DNA of 64,000 nt, taken from contig JAAOMT010000446.1 of the NCBI GenBank assembly GCA_016748015.1, positions 63,752-127,751 of the forward strand, in the 5' to 3' direction. The position numbers and the translations under genes are program-made. Of this stretch, positions 50,624 through 62,223 are shown in pieces (position 1 is the first letter of the stretch; every line of letters begins with the position of its first letter). The notes beneath the pieces were generated by a model, which had not been told where the DNA came from, did no database searches, and saw only the letters and a program-made list of their open reading frames with translations. This stretch comes from Geosiphon pyriformis. Lineage: Eukaryota > Glomeromycota > Glomeromycetes > Archaeosporales > Geosiphonaceae.

Positions 50624-53600
50624 ATGCGGAATTTCCCCACTTATTCTTTCTCGACTTCCTTAAAACTTTTCTTTAATCGACTTCCACGGTTAGAGCGTAT
50701 CTTGATGTATACTTTTATAATCTTTCTTATTCTAGTGAGTACTGTTGGTGGAGTATATGCACAAGAAAATCTATTTAGACCTTACAAATCTCAAATCTTT
50801 AAAAGTAAACCTCATTCATTTCTCAAAAGACAAAATAATCAAAAGGTTAATGTCTATATATCCTTGACTTGATTTTTAATAGTTATTTTACCTTTGTCTT
50901 AATTATACTTTTGCTTTTAATACATTAGGAAATTTGCTCTACACCTGTTTGTAAAAATATAGCCTCAACCATAATTGAAGACACCGATTTTACCAAGAAT
51001 CCTTGCGAGGACTTTTATGAGTATAGCTGTAGGTATCTTGAAAATTTAAAAGTTATTCAAACTTGATAATTATTAACAATTAATTCGCACCTTATCATTA
51101 GGTGGTGGGTGGCTCTCTCGAACTACAATTCCGGCTGATAAAAGTTATTATGGTCGTTTTGATATAATTGAGAATGAAAGTCAGGTGAAGTCTTGGAGAC
51201 GATAAAACATTTTAATTTTCTTTAGTAACACTAATATTTTGTTTCATTTAGAAAATACTTAAATCCATTTTAGAAAATAAAACTACTCACTCGACCGACC
51301 CTCAAGATAAATTAAATTTTCTCAAACTTCATTCATTTTACCAATCATGCACAAATGAGGCTCGTATAAAAGAATTAGGAGTCAAACCTTTATCTCCTAT
51401 TCTTTTTCAAATTTTTCTTCGATTCCCTGCACGACAACAAATCCCTCCTGCCGCTCAGGTTAATTCAAAATTTGACCACATAGATAAAGAAAAATTGACC
51501 AACACCCTTGACTATCTTCTTCGTATCGACGTCAATAGTCTTTTTCAATTTCAAGTGGAATCTGATTTCAAAGAACCGGAAAAATATGCTCTATTCTTAT
51601 CACAGCCAGACTTTGGGCTGCCCTCAAAAGAATATTACGGAGATATCGAAGTTTTAAAGGCTTATCAAGGTGTGATCAAGGAATTATTAGAAAAAAGTTT
51701 GACTGGTGGGAATATAATGCAGGAACAATGGGGTCACGTAGATTTTGACAAAATTTCACAAGACATAATCGAGTTTGAAAAGAAATTGGTTGATGTTTCC
51801 CTTTCAAGGTCTGTATTTTGCCAAGTTGATTTTTTATTGATTTTGACGAAAATTAAACAACTTTCAAATCTGGCTGGTTTCATTAGTCAACAATTAAATG
51901 ACATCGAGACAATTTACAATACATATACAATATCCTATTTGGAAAATTTGAGTCCAGCTTTCAATTGGACAAAACTTATCGGGAAGTTATTACCAATCGG
52001 CACCGATATACCTTCAAAAATTATTCTCACATCAAACGAGTTTTTTGGCCAGTTATCTATAATTATTCAGAAAACTCCTACTTCTATTTTGCAATCCTAT
52101 CTTTTATGGAAAACTATTTTAAAATATGCCGAATATTTGAGTGAAGATTTTAGAATCTCATTGAGGAAACTAACTGCCCCTTTAAACGGTGTTAGTCCCG
52201 ATGCAATTCCGGATCGTTGGAAGGATTGTTTAGATACTATCGACCCCTTTTTGGGATTTATGACAGGAAGATTTTATGTATTGGAAAGATTTGGAGGCAA
52301 GTCCTAATATTAAATATTTTATTTCGTAAGCGTCTCAATTGAATCTCAACTCACACGTATAGATTAGGTGATAGCAAGAATGTTTCGGAACAGTTAACAC
52401 TCTCAATCAGACAGGCATTCATTAAAAGATTAACATCCCTTGACTGGCTAGACGACGAAACAAAACAGAAAGCAATTAAAAAGGTATTAAAAAAGTTTTT
52501 TATTTAACTCTCTCAAATATTAAAGTTTTTAATTACTCATATATTTTATTCTTTAGGCTAACGCAATATTCCAAAAAATTGGTTACCCTACAACCTCACC
52601 AAACACTATGAATTCTAAAAGTCTTGCCGATTATTACGATAAATTATCAATTGATGCTGATGAATTCTTTCAAAATGTTGTACGTGGGTATCAATGGATT
52701 GCCAATAGGGATTGGGGCCGAGTCGGAAAACCCGTAGATCGAGGTGATTGGGAATTGACTCCCCAAACTGCTAATGCATATTATGTAAGTATTGATTCTA
52801 TGATTCAATTAATATCTAATCAAACTAAATGATAATTTAAATCTACATTTTTATCATATAGAAACAACAAGCAAATGAGATTGTTATTCCAGCAGGTTTG
52901 TATTAATAATATTATTTTCTGTAGTCATATTACTCTATGGGGGCTAATATTTCTATTTTACTTTAGGAATACTACAGTCACCATTTTTTGATGCGACCCA
53001 ACCCGAATATATCAATGCTGCTAGTATTGGAGTCATTATAGGGCATGAATTGACGGTAAATGAAACTCATTTGATCACTTTTGTATTTTTTTGTTGTTCT
53101 CTCATTTCAAAAAACTTATTCATCGATAATAAATAGCATGGATTTGATTCTAATGGTCGCCGATTCGATGAAACTGGTCGATTGAATGAGGTAATTTTAA
53201 TTATTCGTATCCTGTTAAAACTTGAGACGTCCCCACTTTGAATTCAATTTAAACGTTCAAATTTTCTGACTTTGTTTTAAAAGTGGTGGTCCAACACAAC
53301 TCTTACTATGTTCAAGGAAAAATCCAAATGTTTCCTTAATCAATACAATGACTTTACAATTCAGAATACTAAAGGCCAACCACTACATGTCAACGGAGAA
53401 TTAACGCTAGGCGAGAATTTGGCTGATAATGGAGGGTAATTTTGTTTTTGATTTTCAAGACTTAAATTCAGCTTTAATTATCTTAAGGCAAAAGAATCAC
53501 CAAATATCTTTTTCTACATCCCATTTGTTACGAAAGAATGAGAACTGCATATGATGCGTGGTTATCAGATTATAAGTCGGATTCAAACCAGCGATCACGC

Positions 53601-53917
53601 AAAAACTATTTACTTCCAGGACTTGAACAATATACGCCGGAACAAATTTTTTATATTTCCTTTGCAAATATTTGGTGCTCAAAGATACGGCCTGAGGATG
53701 CTGTGCGAATGGTATTTTGTTTTTCTTAAAAAGATAATCTCAATTTATTGTCGCATACTAAAGTATCCTCTGAAATTCATAGAGTCGTGTTGATAGTCAC
53801 TCTCCAGATAAATGGCGTGTAATTGGTCCGTTGAGAAACTCTCCAGAATTCGCTAAAGCGTTTAAATGTGAATCAGGAACTCCTATGAATCCTGTAGAGA
53901 AGTGTCAATTGTGGTGA
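50624..53917 (+). CDS. M13 family zinc metalloprotease (neprilysin / endothelin-converting-enzyme type)
   Basis: Thirteen exons join in phase to 784 residues: 50,624-50,845; 50,929-51,028; 51,102-51,184; 51,252-51,808; 51,887-52,296; 52,368-52,483; 52,557-52,784; 52,862-52,895; 52,967-53,055; 53,137-53,190; 53,284-53,435; 53,537-53,711; 53,783-53,917. It is a type II membrane protein: a short basic cytoplasmic tail, one span (ILMYTFIIFLILVSTVGGVY), then the extracellular peptidase. Family marks are CEDFYEYSCGGW, the substrate-binding NAYY, the zinc site HELTH (His610, Glu611, His614; an intron splits it after Thr613), the third ligand in GENLADNGG (Glu675, with Asp679), and the C-terminal CQLW. 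It should cleave peptides outside the cell or in the secretory lumen. Intron 5 begins with GC (gcaagt). Intron 4 (51,809-51,886) is 78 nt and stop-free, so its retention would insert 26 residues. All catalytic residues are present. Confidence 0.93.
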
Positions 53918-54033
53918 CGCGATGCGAGTTTGTTTTTCGATGAAGGATCTTCTTTATAAATGATGGATTTATAATAAATTTAATCACTGATAATATAATT
54001 AATTGCAAAAACTATTCTATTTATGATTTGAAA

Positions 54034-54650
54034 AAAGTTCTATTTCGCGAAATCACTTTAGTGATCGGTATCAAGATCATCAAATTCAATGTAATGCTTT
54101 ATCGCGAGGATTAAACATCAGCAGTCTGTGACAAAAAATTCTTTCTCCATTACTTTCAATAAATAGTCTACATATTTGCTTTATTTACTTAATTAAATTC
54201 TTTAACACATCCTCTGGAATTTTATCCCACTCCACCATAAATTGCCTCCCTATAAATTTTCAATGGGATTTAGATCTGCACTATATGCTTGCCAGTCTAA
54301 AAGTTGAGGTATGTTCTCGCCAATAAATTCTTCAGCAAGGCGGTTTGTATGCTAAGGATTATTGTCTTGCTGAAGCCGCCAATGCCTTCCTATTAGTGCC
54401 TGAAGATGATTGCTGAGAATTTTAATGTACATCTCCGCGGTCTTTATTCCCATGAAACAATGGAAACGAGTCCTACTTCTTTTAAAAAAGTCCCCATTTT
54501 GGAATTGATAAATAGGCCAGCTGCCAAATGCCTTGAAATGGTTGAATATGAGACTGCTGTACCTTTGTTTATCGGATTGGGAATCTTTGTCGCATTACGG
54601 ATTTCCTTAGTAGGGTGCACGCCAGTTATTCCAGAAGTGTAAAATTGTTT
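54034..54650 (-). pseudogene. Tc1/mariner transposase fossil
   Basis: On the minus strand, 54,470-54,645 reads like the helix-turn-helix part (KEIRNATKIPNP followed by STISRHLAAGL). A different frame from about 54,480 down to 54,240 gives the catalytic core: IKTAEMYIKILSNHLQALIG, the second Asp in RHWRLQQDN, and the final box DWQAYSADLNPIENL, typical of Tc1-like DDE/DDD transposases. The frame continues to VEWDKIPEDVLKNLIK near 54,190. The stretch with the first catalytic Asp is missing, a frameshift separates the two halves, and stops occur after NP and ENL. It lies just beyond the M13 gene and is inactive. Inverted repeats were not found. Confidence 0.75.
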
Positions 54651-57339
54651 TTAACATAGCTAACGTATCAACTATATTCAAAGACTTCATTTTTCTCATT
54701 AAAGAGAAGAGCGATACAAATTTATAATCAACCTTATAGCTATATTTTTTAATTAAACCTAATAGCTTTGTGTTCTTCTATTCACGAGAATTATGAGGAG
54801 GCCAATTTAAACTTTTCTTTAACAACCATAAGTAGATTTGCAGTTTACCGATCACAATTTTAATAAAGAATGGGAAACAAATTTTTTTTGGAATAACCAA
54901 TCGTCCTCCTCGAAGCTGTACAGTAACTGAATATCAGCGGTTGGACATGAAAATTTTCAAAGGATTCTATGCATGTTTTGTCTTTGGTGGAAACTTTATA
55001 CTTCTTTATTTTTATTTTACCAATGTAAGCATTCCTTTTTTTTTTTTAGATCAATTCATTTTGAACTTAATCCTTCGAACTTGAAAATCGATTTCCGTAT
55101 TATCGTACGTGTTAAATCAATCAGCCTAATTACGTATTTGAAAGAGGTATTGTCTTGACACATATATTTTCCGAATTGATTCTTCGAATATCAGTTGGAT
55201 TCAAATCGTATTTTAGTCAAAATGATTCATTATCAACCATTTCATTATTCTAGATTATATTTGGTGAGCTTTCGAAATCTTCAAATATTCAAAATATCCA
55301 TTTTTGAAATCTTAATCACTTAAATAAATAAATAAATAAATTTTTACGTTTCAGGTCGAAGGGATTTTATTTTGTTGAATTAAAATCTTTTTCTGAAATA
55401 TTGTGGAATCAATTCACAACTGGTGATTAAACGTCCGAAAAAGAATAGACATTCCTTCATTTTCAAATAAAATTGAGTTTCAGTACAGTTTTATCCAAAA
55501 ATTATGGAGAATCATCTATCAAGACGATTACATTAGGCAATTTCCGACACAAGAAAACACGACATATTTTCATTATAACGTAGAAATTTGGATTTGAAAT
55601 GATTTTGATTGTAACTTGAAAAACCTTTGGGATATCTTGGAGAATCAGAATCAGGAATTTAATTGATTAGTTATTGAGATATTTTAATCTTTTGCTGAAA
55701 CCCTTTTATTAGAAATGTATTAAAAAAAAATGCTACAAGAAAAATTCGTGATTAGGTCCTTAAATTGAATAGAAAATGAGAGAAAGTGTTTAATTAAATT
55801 TTTCAAAGCTAATTTAATTTAAAATAACCAGAATTTAATAATATACAATACTTAAAAAATATTGAATGAAAAAACAAGAGTTACAATGCCATTATTGAAA
55901 GTTATGGTTATCATGAAAAATTTGAATTATTTTGTGGTTTTAAAAACCAAAATATAATATTTTTTATAATAAATTGACCAAGTTATTAAAATATATATAT
56001 ATTAAAGATTTGTTTATTTATTTCTCCAATATAAAATGATACCTCATGTTTTTACTAAAAAGTACATTTTTCGTGATTCAATAAACCATTTTTGTCAAGA
56101 TCATTTCAACAAAATGGTTACGAAAAATGAAAGCGAAAAAGACATTGTCATTTGTTGTTAAATTTGCCAAATTCAACATCAAAATAAAGACTTTTATATT
56201 TATTAAATGATGAATCTTCATCTCCAATTTGTCTAGTATTACAATCCTATTTTGAAATAATTGAAAAGTAAGATAAATTTTCATATTTACTGGATACTCT
56301 TTTGAGACCTAAACAGATTTACAATTGGACTAAAAATTCTACAAAACTTGCCTTTTTCAAGGTTTTTTCTTTTTTAATTGAATAATTTCAGAGGGAATCG
56401 CGTAAAACAAACAAGAAATTAAAAATTCTTTCACAGAAAAAGAATATATTCCAGAAATTTTAAATAATTTTTTGTAGTTATTAAGATACAAAGACATCTG
56501 TTTAAAATCATTTAGTAATTTAAATTTGGATTTATATTTTACGATGTTTAGAAAATCTTTACAAAATTTCAAAGAAATAATAGAATAAATTCCTTTTTTT
56601 TTTAATTTGTTTAAATTACATTTATCATTAATAAACAAAAAGTTTAATAAAATTAAAAAAATGAATTAAAATATAATAATAAAAATAAGCAAAAAAAAAG
56701 AAAGAAATTATATAATAATTTTTTGAAAAAAATAAAAATAAAAATAAATTTTATTGTTAATTTATATTTTATTTTTTATTCATATGTAATACCAATTTAT
56801 TTATATATATACATTTTTTCCATAAACTAAAAGTTATATAAATAAAATTTTTATCATATTTTGTTTCCAATTGATGTAAAAAAAAATAAGGTTATATACT
56901 CAATACTTGAAATTCGAAACTCAAGACTCGAGACTTTTAAAACTTGAATAATAATAAGGCAAAAATCGCTCAATTTTAAATCTTTATTTTTTATTTTTCT
57001 TTAAAAATTTTTGTCCAGAACCTGATACAAAAGACTCCTTTTTTTCGATCTACATCCTTGTATGCTAAAATAAATTTTTGACAATAATACAACCTAACAC
57101 AACACCTCAGTCATTTAATTATGCATAATAATGAGTACCTTAAAGGTTCCCAAATTTGCGATTTATAAAGTGATTCCTTTATCAACACAGTTATTACGAT
57201 AAATTGTTTATATTTATAATGTGTGAAGAGACTTTGTTTCTTTTTTTAACATTTTTTTATGTAAAATTAGCGCATTTTTGCCTCATTTTTCTTTTTTTTT
57301 TTTACTTTTTAACTACGTTATTGTTAAAAAGTGTTATAA

Positions 57340-57374
<35 letters not shown>

Positions 57375-58559
57375 TCAATCATTTTGAAAGAAAACAATTT
57401 TATCACAAACATAAATTATTATTATTATTATTATTATTATTAATTGAGTTTTTTGATTAATTTTAAATTTGGTAAAAAAAAAAGCTATTAAAATGCCACG
57501 TTACAAAATTTTTATTTTCTTGTCCACAAAATCGAATATATTTCAAACCTTGATATCACGCTACAATTTTTATCGTTAAAAGAACGTGAAAATAATAAAT
57601 AGAAACACATGTAAAAATTTTTCAAATGTTTTGAATAAAAGTTTTCAATTGGATAGAAACACAAGGAGAATTTTCTCAATGTCTGGAACAACGATTTCAA
57701 TTAAAAATTCTACGATTGGATCAAGTATTCATATTGACCTCTGACATTTGGTTCAGCGAAATTTATTCTAAATTCAAAATTTCAAAAAGTTTTTCAAATT
57801 AAATTATTTCTATTGGCAGGAAAAAGTCTATGGATTCAAACAACTGTCTTCACTTCTACCTATGAAAATGATCTCAATAAATTAATGATTTAGATGATTG
57901 GTAGATACCCAATGCAGCTGAAAACAACTTTTTTAAAACAAGTTCTTTTCTTGCGTGGAAGTTTTCAAATTCAAAAGCTTCTTAAAACAGAAGAGACTTT
58001 TCTGGTAATATAAATAATGCATGTTTATGCATCTTGTGAAATGGTCAAATAACAAGTACCTAATTCTGACATCATTTTCAATAAAACTAGTCCAGACCAG
58101 GTTTATATTCAAAGTTATGACAGTGAATCTGATTGCATAGCAAACTTTAAATAGAATCCAGTGCTACATTAAATAAGGGAATGGGGGGTTAAAAGAAAAT
58201 TATTTAAGAATTTTTCTCACATGATCTGCCATGATTATAATTTTTCATCTATTTTTCACAAATATTTCATGGATCATGATTTCTTTTTTCTTTTTTCTTT
58301 TTTCTTTTTTTTTTCTGCGGTGAAACTGTTATCAAGTTCATCAAAATTTTAATCGTGTTATTCTACTAAGTAAACTCAAAGATTTTGTGTTTGATATTTT
58401 GTAATTATTTTTATGTTTTTTATTTAAAGCAACCAAATAAAAAAAATTAAGGCAAACATCTCAAAAAAGAAGAGATCCACTTCTCTTTGTTTCCATTTCC
58501 TTTTTATTTTCCTTTTTATTTTCCTTCAAATTTATTATTACTATTATTATTATTATTAC

Positions 58560-58614
<55 letters not shown>

Positions 58615-58651
58615 CTAATTAAATCATTTGAAAAATTTTTTAAAAATCATC
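54651..58651. other. Intergenic AT-rich DNA
   Basis: Two minus-strand frames (56,357-56,638, 93 codons; 56,078-56,284, 68 codons) have fairly mixed composition and could be remnants of one gene, but no join or family supports this. Simple repeats include a TA array at 57,342-57,371, TTA arrays at 57,418-57,440 and 58,530-58,610, and an AAAT array near 55,322-55,338. No gene can be supported. Confidence 0.45.
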
Positions 58652-59504
58652 ATGGATAGATCGACTGATTTTACACCATTTTTTTCAGTGGAAAAAGATG
58701 AAATTCATAGAGATTTCATAGGAGAACGTTCTTACAAGTTTCTTAATTTCACACCTTCAAATAATGGAGATTTTTTCCATGATATGGCAAATCATCCCAT
58801 ATTTTCTTCATCGATCGAATTTTTGGAGTTTGACAATATTGGAATACAATTTCTAAATGAAACAGCATCTACACAACAAGACTTGAAAATGAATACTTCT
58901 TCAATAAAATTTGACTCTTCTCCTTCAGTAAAGCTACCAAACAACTTCGATTCGTTATCTCGCTCAGAGATCGAACATATGAATATGAAACAAGTTACAC
59001 GGGAAAATTTATGCTGGGATTCGTTACAGAATATTTCATCATCATCATCATCATCACAAGGAACAAAATTTGTAAAATTTAAACAAAATGAAACTCCTAA
59101 TTCTTTTGCTGGGACTCAGGAGAATAAGGATATCAGACGACGTCAACTCAAACTTTCTAAAAAATTAAGAAATGACTTTAATCACGATTACCTTGATTAT
59201 CGAAATAATTTTGAGGTAGAAAATTGGAGACTTTCTCGTAACAATTTTCAGTATGACCTTGTTCAAGCGCCTGAAAATTTTNNNNNNNNNNNNNNNNNNN
59301 NNNNNNNNNNNNNNNNNNNNNNNNNNNNNNNNNNNNNNNNNNNNNNNNNNNNNNNNNNNNNNNNNNNNNNNNNNNNNNNNNNNNNNNNNNNNNNNNNNNN
59401 NNNNNNNNNNNNNNNNNNNNNNNNNNNNNNNNNNNNNNNNNNNNNNNNNNNNNNNNNNNNNNNNNNNNNNNNNNNNNNNNNNNNNNNNNNNNNNNNNNNN
59501 ATTG

Positions 59505-59564
<60 letters not shown>

Positions 59565-59728
59565 CACGAAATTTGATTCATTTAAAAAGTGATCCCATTG
59601 TGACCTCTAATAGTTCAAGATCAACAAAAACCCCTGAAGATCAATTGTTATTATTATTTTTAAGGTTTACCATTGATAATAGGAACAAAAAAAATTTTTT
59701 TTTTTTTGTATTTAGTGTTACCTTTTAA
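58652..59728 (+). CDS. Unrecognised Ser-rich protein interrupted by an assembly gap
   Basis: The ATG at 58,652 opens a frame that stays open for 210 codons into the gap. The upstream extension begins at TTG and is left out. The text is hydrophilic and Ser/Asn-rich, with a run of seven Ser (near 59,036-59,056) and a basic stretch (RRRQLKLSKKLRNDF). 219 unknown bases follow (59,282-59,500), then a 52-A run and about 165 bases (SDPIVTSNSSRSTKTPEDQL) before TAA at 59,726. Reading through the gap and the A run as Lys is arbitrary: an intron may lie there, and the true number of gap bases is unknown. No domain is recognised; the composition suggests a disordered regulatory protein. Confidence 0.5.
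59282..59500. other. Assembly gap (219 N)
   Basis: All bases are N, within the coding frame of the Ser-rich gene and directly followed by attgcttt and a 52-A homopolymer. The gap probably marks an unresolved low-complexity stretch. Confidence 0.99.
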
Positions 59729-61053
59729 GATATCAAACAATTTAGGATACAAATAGAGTTATCACATAATAATTTTATATAAATATGTAATTAAAGTAGA
59801 CAATTTTATATCTTTTGCTTTTTCATTGGAGATTTTTAATTTTCAATTGGCAAAAACATTACGTATAATATTTTTGTTTTTATTCAAAAAGAAGAATGCA
59901 AGAAATAAAAAATAAAAATATATCTCTTTTAATAATAATAATAATAAACAAAAAATATTTTTTTTTTGCCCATTTTTGTGACAGAAGATACGGAATTTCT
60001 AAATATTTGGTGGAATTGAAAATTTAAAGCAGGGGTAATGTAACACTGTTATCTTTTATTCCCCACTAATTCTTTAATATATCCTCTTACCTGGTATTCA
60101 AAATGTAGAAATATGTAAAGTATTAAAGCCAATCTCTTGGGATAACTATTAAAATCTATTTTTTATTTTTTTTTAAAACGAAAATGTGGCTGCCACAGAT
60201 CTACTCGATATACATAAAAAAATATAGATTACATGTTACTTTGTTTTGAATTAAGAAATTTGTCTTTTAAAAAGATTCATTATAAAATTCATTCGTTATA
60301 GAAATTATGATCGTTTTAATTTTATGAATAATCTTTATTGTTGAAATGAGTCCTATTTAAATTTGATATAGGCCAACGTACTAAATTATTCAAAGAAAAA
60401 GGCTCACTTAAATAAAAAATCGAAAAATTTTCTTGATTCAGATGGGGTATTTATATTTTTATCAAATATACACAATCCTCAAACTATTCAATTAAGTTAC
60501 ACATTCCAACTTGAATAATTCATGATAATATTTCAAAGGTAAAAAAAAATTTTGCAAAAATTTTACCCACAGGTTCAAAGACTATCGGCCGATATTTTAG
60601 AAGGGATACTAATAGCAAAGTTATTTAAAGACAATTTAGCAGAGACCTTTTATAAAAATTATCGTTCGCTGCTTTCAATTTAGTCAATTAATCACTAAGA
60701 GTTAAAAGGATCAATAACAGTCATTTGATCCCCCGGATTTAATAGAGGCTCAAAATGTAAAAAATATACACTTTTTATAAAACCTCTATATTAGCAAGTA
60801 ACTAAAGATTTTGAGAATTCTATTTGATGGCATTACATATTTACAAATATTTTCTTAAAAAGCTTATAATAAAGAAATTTCATAATTTTAAATTTAAAGG
60901 TAAAAGTTAAATGAGGCAAATTTGGCTACGATTTTTAGATAGGTTCGAAAAAGTCATGATGGCAATAAATCGACAAAAAACATATCGTATGCAGGAACAT
61001 TTGAATACGATAAAATGTCATTTCGAGGAAACTAAAGTCGAAAAGGCGGAATT
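59729..61053. other. Intergenic, no gene seen
   Basis: AT-rich DNA between the gapped gene (plus strand) and the bHLH gene (minus strand), so it holds both 3' flanks. Nothing else stands out. Confidence 0.5.
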
Positions 61054-62223
61054 TTAACAGAGTAAATTTTTGATCTTCATTAAATTTCGTATTTTTAAAT
61101 CAGAATTCAAACAGTTGGTGCGGTGAATCGGTTTAGTTTTTGTTTCTGAATGCTTTTTCTCATATTTATCGAAAGATGAGGCGGTAACCTTTGTTGTCCT
61201 TATTAGAATACGAGGCTCTTTTACAATTTGGCTATCTGCCAATTTATTAGGGCAGAAAGATGGTAAAAGATTTCCCATTTCAATCGTCCCATGAGTAAAT
61301 GACTGTTGATTATCATCGATGCTTGAAAAATTTGTTGCAAGGTGAACTTGCGACTGAAAAGAATCTCTTGTATATGAATTTTCGGAGGAATAATTATGAG
61401 AAATTGAATGCTCAATTTTTTGATTCATAATATCAGATTGTGAAATTATCGAATTGGTCATGTCTTCCGGATGTTCATAAGCAACAAATTTTCTTTGCTC
61501 TAAATATCTCCATTTGTCGAAATCCTTGACTTGATTATCTTCAGCTTTTCTTTTTTTACTCAATAATGATTCCAAATAATTTATATAGTCAATTGTACCT
61601 TGTAGTATTGTTAATTTCTGAAGATTTGGTTGATTAGCACAACATGGAATCATTTGTTGTAACTGTAAAATGCTTTGATTTATTCGTTCTCGGCGTCGTC
61701 TTTCAATTGCAGAATGTGAACTTTTTCGTGCTAATTCCGCTTGATTATTATGTGTTGAAATAAGAATCTGCTCTTCCGTATTTAATTTAGAATTTTCATT
61801 ATTTCGACTACTACTATTGTTTGAGATTTCATTGGTCAAAATTTGGTTTATGTCACCGTTGTAGGAAGCCAATTTTGTGGAAATTTTTTTGGAAGGAGGG
61901 TATTGGAAAAATGAACGCTTTGTGGTCGAGTAGAAATGATCTTGTTGTTGTGGACAAAAATGATCTTGTTGTTGTGGACAAAAATGATCTTGTTGTTGTG
62001 GACAAGAATGCTCAAAATTTCTATCAAGGGAGAAATCTGATGATAATCTTTGCTCTTTTCTAGAATCATTTTTTGTTAAAGACAGATTTGAATCTTGTTG
62101 CAACATAATTGAAGTGGTTTCTAGTTCACTTTTGGAGGTTGGTAAGGCATTTTCGAGTGTTGATGGATCCATTCGTTGTGAACCTAAATTCCAATGAGTA
62201 AGAAAAATTGGATAAGTTTTCAT
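61054..62223 (-). CDS. Basic helix-loop-helix transcription factor
   Basis: A single exon; the ATG at 62,223 gives 389 residues (the longer frame begins at GTG and has a stop just upstream). The bHLH domain spans about residues 166-221. The basic part reads KSSHSAIERRRRERIN, where His170, Glu174 and Arg178 are the residues that read a CACGTG-type E-box in class B factors (PHO4, MAX, USF type). Helix 1 (SILQLQQMIPCC), a short loop and helix 2 (LQKLTILQGTIDYINYLESL) follow, and the start of a basic zipper-like extension (SKKRKAEDN). The protein should dimerise and bind DNA in the nucleus. The rest is Ser/Gln/Asn-rich and probably disordered. Residues 74-97 are three exact copies of an eight-residue unit (CPQQQDHF), coded by a 24-bp tandem repeat. 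An upstream exon cannot be excluded. Confidence 0.88.
   Translation of the reverse strand: MKTYPIFLTHWNLGSQRMDPSTLENALPTSKSELETTSIMLQQDSNLSLTKNDSRKEQRLSSDFSLDRNFEHSCPQQQDHFCPQQQDHFCPQQQDHFYSTTKRSFFQYPPSKKISTKLASYNGDINQILTNEISNNSSSRNNENSKLNTEEQILISTHNNQAELARKSSHSAIERRRRERINQSILQLQQMIPCCANQPNLQKLTILQGTIDYINYLESLLSKKRKAEDNQVKDFDKWRYLEQRKFVAYEHPEDMTNSIISQSDIMNQKIEHSISHNYSSENSYTRDSFQSQVHLATNFSSIDDNQQSFTHGTIEMGNLLPSFCPNKLADSQIVKEPRILIRTTKVTASSFDKYEKKHSETKTKPIHRTNCLNSDLKIRNLMKIKNLLC
61935..62006. repeat. 24-bp tandem repeat in the bHLH coding region
   Basis: Three exact copies of a 24-bp unit starting aatgatcttgttgttgtgga. The unit length is a multiple of three, so gain or loss of copies keeps the reading frame. 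Confidence 0.95.

Noticed and set aside
52608-52832. 74-codon frame as a separate small gene
   Set aside because: It is an internal M13 protease exon read through its donor (gtaagt at 52,785) into the intron.
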